64,000 nucleotides of DNA. It comes from Zygnema cylindricum. Its lineage: Eukaryota; Streptophyta; Zygnematophyceae; Zygnematales; Zygnemataceae. Below the pieces are notes generated by a model. It was not told the DNA's origin. It searched no databases and saw only the letters and a program-made list of their open reading frames with translations. Below, piece after piece: positions 32,836 to 44,258 of the stretch; position 1 is the first letter of the stretch, and each line of letters starts with the position of its first letter. The stretch spans positions 50,612 through 114,611 of the forward strand of contig JBBHKE010001790.1 in the NCBI GenBank assembly GCA_037447655.1, read 5' to 3'. The translations under genes were made by a program, and so were the position numbers.

Positions 32836-34476
32836 GTAAGAAACCCTTTACATTGTTAACGCTCACAAAAATAGTTAAAAAAACCCTTAACCATGTTCCT
32901 AACAAAAATTTGAGTTTGCGCTAACAAAGTTATTTGTAAGAAACATCGTTTATTGTACGCAGTCACAAAAGATGTAAATTAAACCCTGAACCATGTTTGT
33001 AACTGAATTTGGTGTTTGCGCTTACAAAAATAGTGATAAGAAACTCTTTAGATTGTTAACGCTCACAAAAAAAGTTAAAAAAAACCATGAACCATGTTTC
33101 TAACACAAATTTGAGTTTCGCTAACAAAGATATTTGTAAAAAACATCGTTTATTGTACGCGATCACAAAAAGATGTAAAATAAACTCTGAACCATGTTTG
33201 TAACTGAATTTTGTGTTTATGCTAACAATAATAGTGGTAAGAAACCTTTTATATTGTTAAGGCTCACAAAAATAGATAAAAAAAACCATAAACCGTGTTT
33301 CTAACACAAATTTGAGTTTTATTGTTCGCTGTCACAAAAAGCGGTAAAATAAACTTTGAACCATATTTGTAACTAAATTTTGTGTTGCGCTAACAACAAT
33401 AGTGGTAAAAAGCTCTTTACATTGTTAGCGCTCACAAAAATAGTAAAAAAAACCCTAAACCATGTTTCTAACACAAATTTGAGTTTGGAAGAACAAAGAT
33501 ATTTGTAAGAAACATCGTTTATTGTACGCAGTCACAAAAAGATGTAAAATAAACCTTGATCCGTGTTTGTAACTGAATTTTGTGTTGCGGTATCAGCAAT
33601 AGTGGTAAGAAACTCTTTACATTGTTAACGCCCACAAAAATAGTTAAAAAAAACCCTAAACCATGTTTCAAACAGAAATTTGAGTTTGCGCTAACAAAAT
33701 TATTAGTTATAAACATTGTTTAGTGTACGCGGTCACAAAAAGATATAAAATAAACTCCGAATCATGTTTGTATCTGAATTTTGCGTTTGCGCTAACAACA
33801 AAAGTGGTAAGAAACCCTTTATATTGTTAAGGCTCATAAAAATAGTTAAAAAAATCCTAAACCATGTTTCTAACACAAATTTGAGTTTGCGCTAACAAAG
33901 ATATTTGTAAGAAACATCGTTTATTATATGCGATCACAAAAAGATGTATAATAAACTCAGAACCATGTTTGTAACTGAATTTTGTGTTTGTGCTAACAAC
34001 AATAGTGTTAAGAAACTCTTTACATTGTTAATGCCCACAAAATTAGTTAAAATAAACCATAAACCATGTTTCTAACACAAAGTTGAGTTTGCGCTAACAA
34101 AGTTATTTGTAACAAACATCGTATATTGTTCGCGGTCAATAAAAGAGGTAAAATAAACTCTGAACCATGTTTGTAAGTGAATTTTGTGTTTGCGCTAATA
34201 GCAATAGTTGTAAGAAACCCTTTATATTGTTAAGGCTCACAAAAATATTTAAAAAAACCATAAACCATGTTGATAACACAAATTTGAGTTTGTGCTAACA
34301 AAGTCATTTGTAAGAATCATCGTTTATTGATCGCAGTCACAAAAAGATATAAAATAAAATCTGAACCATGTTTGTTACTAAAGTTTGTGTTTGCGCTAAC
34401 AACTATAGTGGTAAGAAACTCTTTACATTGTTAACGCTTACAAAAATAGCTAAAAAAAACCCTAAACCATGATTCT
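32836..34476 (+). repeat. Satellite array, third block
   Basis: The A/B dimer resumes. The segment 33312-33716 follows 21590-21994 closely, including a shortened A unit (GAGTTTTATTGTTCGCTGTC). It then continues as 23650 onward without the LTR element. The segment 34081-34476 follows about 19390-19770, including GTATATTGTTCGCG and CATGATTCTAA. The block ends abruptly within a unit at CCATGATTCTAA. Confidence 0.9.
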
Positions 34477-37400
34477 AAAGAAAAAGTACACATGAAATCA
34501 ATACATAACAATCAGTCCCTACACATAACGACCAGGTGCACTCTGAGTGTGCCTGCCATAGCCTACAGCAATAAATTACCTCTACTTTGACAAATTCGCT
34601 CTTTGTGAATTGAGCAAAAAATAAATTACCTCTACTTTGACAAATTCGCTCTTTGTGAATTGAGCAAAATGGGGCAGGATCGTTGCACAATCGGTCGTAC
34701 AAAAGGTATTTCTACTTCGTTGTACAAATAGAACTATCCCGCGGACGAAAAGATCGCGTCACGCTTTGCAAACAATAAATATTTCACGGACGCCAAATCA
34801 CGCTTCCCAAACCAACAGTTCTCCAAAATCGTCCAACATCTAATTCGTACAATTGAACAGACAAGTACAATATTGAACATAGACGCGAACAAATATATAT
34901 ATCAAACAAAACGAAAGCATACTTGTCGCACTAAAAAACAAACCAAACATTTAGTGGCGAGATTTCGGCCGACGCCGATTTGCCCTATATCATAACAATC
35001 TTCCTCATATAGGGAGAATCGTTTGGAGGCGCGACACAGATGTTGGTCACCCCCTCTCAAAAAGTTAACCGTACACAAAACAATAAAACCGTACCCTCAC
35101 ACTAATAACCAAAGTACTCACCGAACAAACTAACTGTACACTCACTATTTCGTTTTCACTTCTCACTTCTTTCTCTCATAGATGCCTCTCTCACTTTTAC
35201 TCACCGACTGCTCAATGCTCACTTCCTCACCTCACTAATCAATTTCAAAAAATATGCACTCACAATTTTTCCTCACTTTCACTCTCCTAGCTCTCTGACC
35301 ATACTTACTTCTTAACCAGCAATTCGCTCATTGGCCCTTTGTCGTTTTCCCACACGCAATTAAAACTGTATCGCATTGTTTACCACAATGTCGTCGAAAT
35401 TTTTATTTGATCTAACAAAATATCTGTGGCCTCCTCTTGGACTATTCCCGCGACCAAAACCACGACCACAGCTACCTCTGCCACCACTGTCCGAGTTCCC
35501 TTGAGCCCTATCAAAAATTGTGTACTAACATGCCCCCATTGCTGACAAACGTAACACTCTTTTTGTAAATATGGGCAATCTGCTGCAAAATGTCCCAATT
35601 TTTGACATTCGTAGCATGTCTTATTAGCATCAGTCTGGCTACCATTAGCACCTGCATTCTGCATTCCTCCTCTACCTCCTCTTCCACTACCACCTCTACC
35701 TCTAAAGGATCTCCCACCCCCTTTTCCATTGAGTAAATTGAAAGTGGCATCTGTGGCAAAATTAAAAAGGGGCAGATTCACATAATGAAACTAATTCCTT
35801 CACACCTCTTCTTTTTCCATCTCTTGTTTTATCCACCCTCTTTAAGTAACTCACCGCGTATTCGTACCAAGCCCTTTTCTTTGATTGAATTATGTCAATC
35901 GGAGTACGAAGGTACTCTGGAAGACCGTTCAATAACACCTACAACTTGTGGTGTTGTCTAACATTCGTCCAAGATTTGTTAGCTGCTCCACAAGAATTTT
36001 AAACCTTTTCACTGCATCGTCAATAGATTCTTTTCCCTTTAATAAAAACTAAATAAATTCCTGGAAGACAAATTGCCCCTTATCCTCTAACCCTTTCTCA
36101 AATTGATTCTCCAAACCTACCCAACATTCATGAGCACTTTTATAAGCTAGAAAATGATCTAAGACCAAACCATGGCAACTTTGCATCAATCCGTTAGTAG
36201 CCGCGATATCTTTTCGTTTCCATAATTTCCTACTTAAGAGATCTTTCGGTTCCCTCTCCTCTCCGTTCAAAATTTTCCACAAATTTTTTTAAATTAATTC
36301 TCCCTTAATATATTTCTTCCATACGGCATAATTCAACCCATTAAACAACACAGTTTTTCCGGACATACGAAAATTCCCCTCAACTTCGGCCTCACTACCA
36401 AGACCCAAATCCCGCTTCGCGAACCAACATTTCTTTGAAATCTTCTCGCGTCCGATTTGTACAATTGAATCGACAAGTGCCGTACCGAACATAGACGCAA
36501 ACTGACATATGTTTCAACGAAACAAAAAACATAACTGACGCGAACCAAACAAAACATTTGATTGCACGATTTTGGCCGACGCCGATTCGCCCAATATCCT
36601 AACAATCCCCCTCATATTGGGAGAATCGTTTGGAGACGCCACACTTATGTTGGTCGCCCCCTCTCAAAACAAAATACCGTACACAAAACATAAACTGTAC
36701 CCTCACACTAAAACCAAACGTACTCACCGAACAAACTAAGTGTATAATTCATAACAAACCGTACACTCACTTTCGTGCCTTTCATTTTTTATTTTTACTT
36801 CTCACTTCGAACCTTCTCTCACTGACGTCTCATTGACCTTTTACTCACTGACTGCTCACTGCTCACTTTCTCACCTTACTAATCAATTTCAAAATTTACA
36901 CTCACAACTTTTTCTCAATTTAACTTTCTTCCTTTTCTAAGCCCTTTTCTTCGATTAAATTATGTCACTCGAAGTACGAAGGTACTCGAGAAGACCGTTC
37001 AAGATCACCTGCAACTTGTGGGAATATTTGCTCCGATACCAAATGTTACAGACACAATAGGATCGACTCAACTTCACAAACAATAAACGAAGATGATGCA
37101 CCGCGAAAGCTTACATATAAATAAATCTCATTCCCCACATAACATATCACATCGAAAAAATATAAATATATTAAGCCGAAGCTTTTCCAATACAATCTCT
37201 CACTCTTACCAATCTAACTCACTCAGATTCAATTCTCATTGATCAATTAAATCTTCACTTATATCTCACTCCTTATACTCACAATAACTTACACTAAACA
37301 CATTTTGATAATTGATATATTTCCTAACTCTACTCACTCACTAAATACTCACTACCATGATAAAGAACAAGTACACTTGAAATCAATATATAGCAAACAG

Positions 37401-37797
37401 TCCCTAAACATAATGACCAGATGCACTCTGAGTGCGCGTGCCATAGCCTACATTAATAAGTTACCTCTACTCTGACAAATCTGTTCTCCGTGAACTGAGC
37501 AAAATGTGGCACGATCGTTGCAGGATTGTAAAAAGATCCCCCGTACAAAAGTATTGCCGCTTCGTCGTACAAATATAATATTCCCGCGGATGAAAAGATT
37601 GCGTCACGCTTCGCGAACATGAAATAGTTCACGGTCACCAAATCTCGCTTGGCAAACCAACATTTCTCCAAAATCGTCCAACGTCCGATTCGTACAATTG
37701 AACCGACAAGTACAGTACCGAACATAGATGCGAACCGACACATATATCAAATGAAACGAAAGCATATATGTCGCACTAAAAAATGAACAAACATTTA
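34477..37797 (-). mobile_element. Rearranged TR-GAG debris
   Basis: It consists of a truncated LTR (34477-34997), an interior with gag (34998-about 36410), a jump into the middle of another LTR (about 36412-36604), a PPT and 3' leader (36605-about 36950), about 80 bp of gag (AAGCCCTTTTCTTCGATT…), a primer-binding site (37030-37041) and an LTR lacking its last about 50 bp (37044-37797). The first 1,391 bp (34477-35867) read identically to 29665-31055; after 35868 the sequence resembles the 28-kb gag copy instead. No complete unit or target duplication remains. Confidence 0.85.
35380..36490 (-). pseudogene. Chimeric gag fragments of the TR-GAG family
   Basis: 35380-35781 encodes the same Arg/Gly-rich and CCHC segment as 30568-30969. 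36049-36282 encodes the UBN2-like part (MWKILNGEEREPKDLLSRKL) in the version seen at 28.5 kb, with one Ser-to-Leu change (SCHGLVLDHF). Stops and a frameshift separate them. The N terminus is lost where the sequence jumps into an LTR near 36412. Confidence 0.8.
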
Positions 37798-39640
37798 TTG
37801 GTAAGTAGTGGGTGGTGAGGACTAGAGCGATAGGAAGTTAGAGGTTGGAAAACAATTAGAGGGGTGGAGGGGGTAGAATAGAAGGGGCTAGTAAAGAAAG
37901 GGGAAATAATAGAAAAACCTCACACGTGTGAAGAGAGAGAGAGAGAGTGCAATTGAGAAATCCGTACTTATGAGGTTATTGTTAAGATTTCAATATGTAA
38001 ATTCAGTTCAGTTTTGTGTTTAGTTTGTTTATGTTAAATTAATGTTTATTTGACGTCGGCATTTATGTTTTTTTCCCAGTACGTCCTGTTTAGTCTGAGT
38101 GTCGGTAAAAGTTCGTGAAGTGGTACTGTATAGTCGGTGAATTATTTAGTGCGTAAAATCGTTGTACGGTCTTAGGTCTACCTCACGGTTAGCTTCGGTG
38201 CACTAATGTTCTATTAAGTGTTTCGGCGCCCAAGTGTCAAAATTATAAATGTGGAATCTGAGTGGAACTGTGACAGAAGTAGTAAAGTTCTGTCTTCTGG
38301 TGGTGTTGGAAGAAAGTATTTTAGGAGGAGTGTAGTATAGTTTTATATATCAGAAAAGGAACTGAAGTTGAAGGAAGAAAAGGGGATGTAAAAAGTTCGA
38401 TTGAATATATTTTCTATTTGGTCGAGTTCCTTTGTTATCTGTGAATTTCTGATGTCTGAAATTTATGAATGCTTGCGCTGGTGAATAATTGATTTAGATG
38501 ATCCTGTTTTAACAGTTATCACTGGTGAAGGATGCCAACAGTTATCATTGGTGAAGGATGCCAAAGTGGTATCAGGCGAGAGTAATAGGGGGTGAGAGTG
38601 AGAGAAAAGGTGAAAGTGAGAGGAATGAGAGGAGAGGGAGGACACAGAGAGAGGGAGAGAAAGAGAGGAGACGGTTGTCTCAAAGAGGGGTAGAGAGGGA
38701 GACAAGGAGAGAGAGAGAGAAGAGAGAGAGAAGAGAGAGAGGAGAGAGAATTGATTGAGAGAGAAAAATTAGGGAGAGGAGAATACTTACGGTCTTTGTA
38801 ATCCATGACAATTTGTGGTTCCCAATAATAAAATGCCCTTGTGGGAGATTTGGCCATCATGGCCATCAAGATCGTCAATATGGCCGCCATGGATTGTCTG
38901 CTGTCACGTCACGCTAGTCACGTCACCCTACTCAGGAATATGGCGGAGGATAAAATATGGTTAAGCGAAAAAAGTTGAAATAGAGGAAGAAAGAAAGGAG
39001 ACAAGAAGGTTGGGCGACTCAGGGACGAGGTACACCAGACGACAGTTTTTTTTATTTTCTTTCATTTTTTTTTTTTTAATTTGTACTTTTATTTTGTTTT
39101 TTTGTCTTTTCTGTTCTTTTGTCTTTCACTTTTTTGTTTACTTTGTCGCTTCGTTTGCTTTTCCTTTTGTCTTTTTTCATTCTGTACGCGTGTTTTTTAT
39201 TGGACACGTGGAGGTTTCGTTAGGTCATAAAACGGTTTTTCCAAAAGTCTTTTCTGATTTCTGACCGTAGGAATTTAATCTGAACCGTCGGTAACTACCC
39301 AGTCATTTGTACGGCTTTAAAAAGATGGCTGTCGGGATCTGATTAGTCGCAATAAGTAAACGTTTTTCTTTTCCTTTCTTTCATTTTCTTCGTCACGTCG
39401 CCACGTTCAGGGCGCAGTCGGAATGTACGGTACCGGTGTGCTTTCTCTTTGTACGGTATGTACGGTATGTACGGTATATACAGTACTGCCATAAAACTCG
39501 AAATCCCTCTCGCACTTTTCCACCCACTTGATGCCAACTCATCTTGTTACTTGAAAGATGACGTCCATTTTCCGTATAGTAACATGCTTTCTTGTTGTAG
39601 TTTCAATTGCATGTGAAAAAGACAAAAAAGTGAAAAACGC
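37798..39640. other. Intergenic with a purine-rich tract
   Basis: No gene is supported. At 38500-38555 a 27-bp unit (CAGTTATCAYTGGTGAAGGA…) is repeated twice. About 38575-38765 is (GA)n-rich. A T-rich stretch lies at 39040-39140, and GTACGGTAT is repeated three times near 39455-39480. Open frames follow these compositions. Confidence 0.45.
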
Positions 39641-39649
39641 GGTACGGCT

Positions 39650-40010
39650 CTAAGTTTTACAGGAAAACGACAGAAAAAAACCCTTACTTAAGCACACAGA
39701 GACTCACCCTAAGTCTTTCTTTATTTAAAGACAACTATGGGTAGGGAATTATTATACAGTATAGGAGGAGATGCATCATGTGTCTTAACGCGTGACACAT
39801 TAAGATTAAGAGAGAAGAGGAGTAAGGAAGGAGGGAGTGTAAGATGTAAGTTATTTGTCGGAGTAAGAGAAGAACTTAGAGTAAGTTTGAGAGCTTTGTA
39901 AGAAGAAAGCTTCGGATTAATATATAATCAATTTTGCCGATAAGATTTATTTGTGAGCAGTGAAAGAAAGTATTTTTTCAGCTTTGATATATTTATGTTT
40001 TTTTCCGCTG
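39650..40010. repeat. Relic LTR-like sequence
   Basis: AAAAAACCCTTACTTRARCACA…CACCCTAAGTC near 39670-39715 also occurs at 53745-53795 in the copia LTR. Further right, GAGAGCTTTGTAAG…AAGCTTCGG…GAGATTT-like words resemble the TR-GAG LTR read in the opposite direction. The boundaries cannot be set. Confidence 0.4.
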
Positions 40011-41361
40011 TGATATTGATTTTTGTATATGAGCATCTTTGTGAACATTGTTGATTTCTAACACAAACAAAAAATACAACGATACCCAAACAAAATAACC
40101 ACCAACACTAATTAAAACTATGAAAAAAAACCACCCATCTATATTATATTTTCTGCAAGCATCAACGTTTTCCGAGCCGCTATTTTTGGGTGGTAATTTT
40201 TTCTTGCTCATTTATGCAATTCACTACCCGCAACCTTCTATATCAAACGCATGCCCTTATGTACCCAAACACAGAAAAATAATGGATCGTTACAAAGGTA
40301 TGTGGAAATGGGTCGCTTCCGACAACAATTTGTCTATTTGGCGACTTCTTTTCAAAAAAAGGCCGTTGTTAAGACAAACTATCTGCGCAACATATTGTTG
40401 AAATTGAAGGTATTTTCTCGATTAATTAATTTAAGTAGGAGCAGGAAAAAGCAGAGGCAGCCAGCTTCTAGCTTCTTCTCTCTAGCCTCCATACTTGTCA
40501 TAGTCACCAAAGGCTGGAGAGGAAGCTAGAGCCATGGTTGCCTATGCTTCTTCTAGAGTCAGAAGGCAGACCCTTGGTAAACTTACCACAAGGATTGATG
40601 CACCCAGGCTTTGATCGTGGTACCTACCGTTCGTCAAAGTAGCTGTTAGTCTTATCCTGTATCTAAGACCAGTGCTGAAGTATATAGGGTACAATAGCTA
40701 TTTAAAGATGATGAAATAGAGAAGTTCAGTTTAGTGACAAACAGACCACAATCACACAAACACAAAAAATAAAATTACACCGAAAAGTACTGCTTGTATT
40801 TTAACAGCTATAAATTAAGGCCGACATCAATCTAACGGGGGAGAAAGAAGTCGACATCACGGAATGGTCGATTTGGCAATTTGCGTTCATAGCCAGATTG
40901 GGTGAAACGTGGCAACATGACATTGGATGACGGCATCAACGGGACATACTATGGGGAACCCAAATATGGCAAGCGTCATCTATCTGGCCATGTCGTACAA
41001 TGGCCGTACAGAAAAGTACTCCGAGCCAAGTACCTTTTTGTACTGTACACTGAATTGATTGGCTCCGTACATCAGAAAAAGAGGGTTTTAGAGAGGGGTT
41101 AAGGACTTAGAAAATTAGAGGTAGTCGCCTCTCTCCTAGAGAGCTCATTTATAAAAAGGTCATCTTTGACCATTGATAATTTACTGCTCAGGGGAGCAAA
41201 TTCAAGGATTCTTGTTGTAGTAGACTCATGGGAGTCTACCCTTTCAAGGGGTGGAGTTTGGTCATTCTGTATTGTGTCAAGGTGTCAGCAATACTCAACC
41301 AAAGACCTCTTAATTGAGGTTATCCTAAAGGCTTCTAGTAAGCTGCCTACTCTGAGTACCA

Positions 41362-42342
41362 ATGGAGGTCTTAGAGTTGCAGGTTATGGGCCCACCCTCT
41401 AGGGTGCCCATATTCAATGGTACTGGGTTCATCTACAGGGAGAGTATGATGACAAGAGCGCTATGTGATAAAAGATTTTGGGGAATAATGAGTGGGCGAG
41501 AAAAGCGTCCATCCAGTTCCACTATCCCTCCAGGGTTTGGAGGAAATAGATTTGGTAGGAAACCAGATCCACCACCATCAGAGGACTCAAAAGACGGAGA
41601 AAGCATCGTGGTGGAAAAAGGGAAAGAGAAGGAGAAAACCACACCTATAGCAACCGATTTTGTTTTTTCCTGTCTTCGATTCCGAGGAATGAGGAGAATG
41701 ACATCGATACTTCAGACTACAACAACATGATGGCCAAGCATTTTATCCTTTGTCATCTCACACAAGGACTCGCAGGTCCTCATTTTCAAGTGGAAAGGGC
41801 GTCTAATTTGTGGGATGCGCTTATAGATATGTACCGGAGCGGTATGATTCAGGGGTAAAAGCTGGCAGAACAAAAGATCAATTGATACTTTCAAAGGAGA
41901 GAAGATGCTCGATTTCTGGAATGAGCTGGACATACTCTTCATGGAGTTAGAATGTACCAGGAAAGTAGAAACCGAGAAGGCAAAATTTCACTGCTTACTC
42001 ATGAAACTACCTGATGAGTATGAGAACATTGTGAACCGGGTGCAAGATCTGCCGAACTTCAGATGGATATGGAACTCGGTAGGTGGTATGATCCTCGTCC
42101 AAGAGAATATAATGGAAATCAGGAGGGAAGTTAAGAGTGGACAAGCCTTCGCTTCCGGAGCAAGTTGGAGAAAGAAAGATTCACGAAAAACCCTTGGAAG
42201 TCATGGAGGGGAATACCCGAACAATCTATCCGATGAGTTTGAAAAAATGGGACCTAAAAAGCTTTGTCATTTTTGCAAGAAACTTGGGCATTACATGGTG
42301 GAATGTACTAAACTGACCGAGCTTCGGATAAAAGAGGGGTAG
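41362..42342 (+). pseudogene. Copia gag with CCHC knuckle
   Basis: The 41362-41730 frame holds VPIFNGTGFIYRESMMTRAL, the Gag entry motif (F-x-G-x-x-Y-x-x-W/M), then a Pro/Ser-rich linker. After a frame break, 41905-42342 reads MLDFWNELDILFMELECTRK and the knuckle CHFCKKLGHYMVEC (Cys-x2-Cys-x4-His-x4-Cys, intact) near residues 122-135. Gag binds element RNA. The ORF ends at TAG 42340-42342, just ahead of the protease region. Confidence 0.75.
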
Positions 42343-42441
42343 ATCAGGGGTTAGCCACGAGGATAGAAAAAGGCACTTGTCACACAAGTACTTGAGGAAG
42401 AATCCGATGAATAGGACAACGAACTTCTTTTAGACGATGAG

Positions 42442-42951
42442 TTGGAGGCAAAGACTGAAGTCGAAATTCCACGGAAGCAGAAATGTGCTTTCGATGGATT
42501 GAAAGGTGAAGGGGGTTGGATTGTGGACTCACGTGCCTCCATGCACATGTGCAAGGATAAGCATTTGTTCACTAAGTTGAGAAAGATTTCTACAGTAGAG
42601 ATTGAACATGGGAAAGGGAGGGTAGTTACCGCTACGTATGTAGGATCGGTAGATCTCAAAGTCATAGTGGAAGGGAAAACCTCAATAGTTACATTTTTCG
42701 ATGTATTGTTTATTTCGGGGTTAAACAAAAACCTTATCTCTACATCTGTATTAGATGATAAAGGTTTTGAAACTAGCACCAGAAAAAGAGTTTTTACAGC
42801 TAGCTTTGAGGAAGATGTGTATTTCACTGCTGAGAAATGTAGCCAAGGAATTTTCAAGCTTGCTTTAAGTAACAAAAAACTCAATCTTTACTATGTTGGT
42901 GTCAATGATATTATGTTGTGGCATAAGAGACTAGGGCATGTGAATCTATAA
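42442..42951 (+). pseudogene. Copia protease and GAG-pre-integrase
   Basis: The 169-codon frame reads GGWIVDSRASMHMCKDKHLF near its start. Copia proteases have DSGA(S/T) here, so the active-site Gly is Arg. The flap and tail follow (VLFISGLNKNLISTSVL, matching vLyvP.l..NLlSv..l). The frame ends in DIMLWHKRLGHVNL, the GAG-pre-integrase LWH.RLGH motif. A TAA at 42949-42951 interrupts the frame, which then continues to CNGCAKGKAHKLPF (about 43027-43068). Confidence 0.8.
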
Positions 42952-43700
42952 AAGTTAAAAGAAATGAAAAAGTTGGGAGTAGTTTAAGGGATACGCTTTG
43001 GGGAAAATAAAAATGTGATTGATTGTAATGGGTGTGCTAAAGGTAAAGCACACAAATTACCATTTCCAAAGGAAACAACTTATAAAGGAGAAAAAGTTCT
43101 TGATTTGGTACACACGAATATTTGGTGACACGCGAGATTGCCATCACCCGGAGGCAAAAGATTTATGCTAACTATTACTGATGATTGGTTTTGGTACTCC
43201 CGTGTATACTTTATGAAAAACAAATCAGAAACGCCGGAGTATTTCAAACAATATAAGACATGGGCCGAGAAACTTTACGAGACCCCAATAAAGAGAGTAA
43301 GAAGTGAGAATGGAGGGGAATATACCTCAAATTAGTTTGAGGAGTTTTTAAGGGAGGATGGTGATCAACATCAAAAGACAGTTTCGGAAAACCCGCAACA
43401 GAATGTTTTTGCCGAGAGATTGAATAGGACACTAAATGATAGTGCCTGAAGTATGTTGTCAGATAAAAGGATAAGAAAAAGATTTTGGGCCGAAGCTATG
43501 AATTGTGCTTATTATTTGAAAAACAGAGTACAACCTTCGGCGGTGAAACGCCAAACTCCACATGAGAAATGGACCGGCCGAGAACCAGATTTATCTCACT
43601 TAAAGGTTTTTGGTAGTAAAGTCTTCAATTTAGATACCGATAAATTAAACTGGAAACTAGATCCTACGGGAAACTCGGATACTTGCTAGGATATGATGAG
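42952..43700 (+). pseudogene. Copia integrase core, two catalytic acids replaced
   Basis: In sequence order: VLDLVHTNIW (about 43096-43125) where HTDIxGP is expected; FMLTITDDWFWYSRVYFMK; RVRSENGGEYTSN (about 43293-43335) where RSDNGGEY is expected; and FAERLNRTL with the third catalytic Glu retained. The DDE triad is therefore Asn, Glu, Glu. At least four in-frame stops break the core. Downstream, MLSDKRIRKRFWAEAMNCAY and THLKVFGSKVF-like LSHLKVFGSKVF are the usual C-terminal integrase landmarks. Confidence 0.8.
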
Positions 43701-43957
43701 GATGTAAAAGGGTATATAGTGTATGATTTAAAGAGAGAAGATATAATTTTGTAAAGCATCTGGTAGCTATGGATGAAGGGAAATCGGTAGATCCCTTTAA
43801 ATCCTCAAAGTCAGCTAGAATCAGATTTGAGGCTGACAATTCTGATGACTTTCATCTTCCTAACTATCCGAGTCTTGAAGAAGATGATATTCTTGCAGAT
43901 TCAAAACAGACAAAGAAAGACTTGAACTTGGAAAAACCAATGACATAAGCCAAAGAC

Positions 43958-44258
43958 GTGGTGGAAAGAGATATGGATCTGAGGGACAGGAGAGAAGCCG
44001 TGGTGATTCAAAAAAATCCACGAGAACCATCTATTTCGCCCGCAGACTTTGAGGGAGGGAGAAGAAGCAGCAAAAGGCTTCAAGAGAAACAACTAAACAA
44101 CAAGGTAACTAAACTGTCTCACCCAGACGAACCTCAAATATATGAAAAGGCAATGAACTATCAAGAAAAAAACCGGTGGAAGACGACCATCAATGAAGAG
44201 ATGGTTTCAATCATGGCGGCTGATACATGGGAGTTTGTGGACTACCCACACGATAGAA
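43958..44258 (+). pseudogene. Linker and entrance of copia RT
   Basis: The frame reads a charged linker (RRSSKRLQEKQLNN), then EPQIYEKAMNYQEKNRWKTT and INEEMVSIMAADTWEFVDYP, the entrance of copia RT. At 44259 the sequence switches to the 3' LTR, so RT palm, RNase H and polypurine tract are missing. The remaining residues of the open frame to 44314 are LTR sequence read through. Confidence 0.8.

Noticed and set aside
39010-39264. 84-codon Phe-rich frame resembling a membrane protein
   Set aside because: It is produced by a T-rich tract; no conserved features.
40440-40705. tRNA-derived SINE with a TTTGATCC B-box-like word, seen three times
   Set aside because: All three copies lie at the same offset from a TGTTGAAA LTR start (40396, 44259, 52160) and flank copia domains, so they are parts of LTRs.
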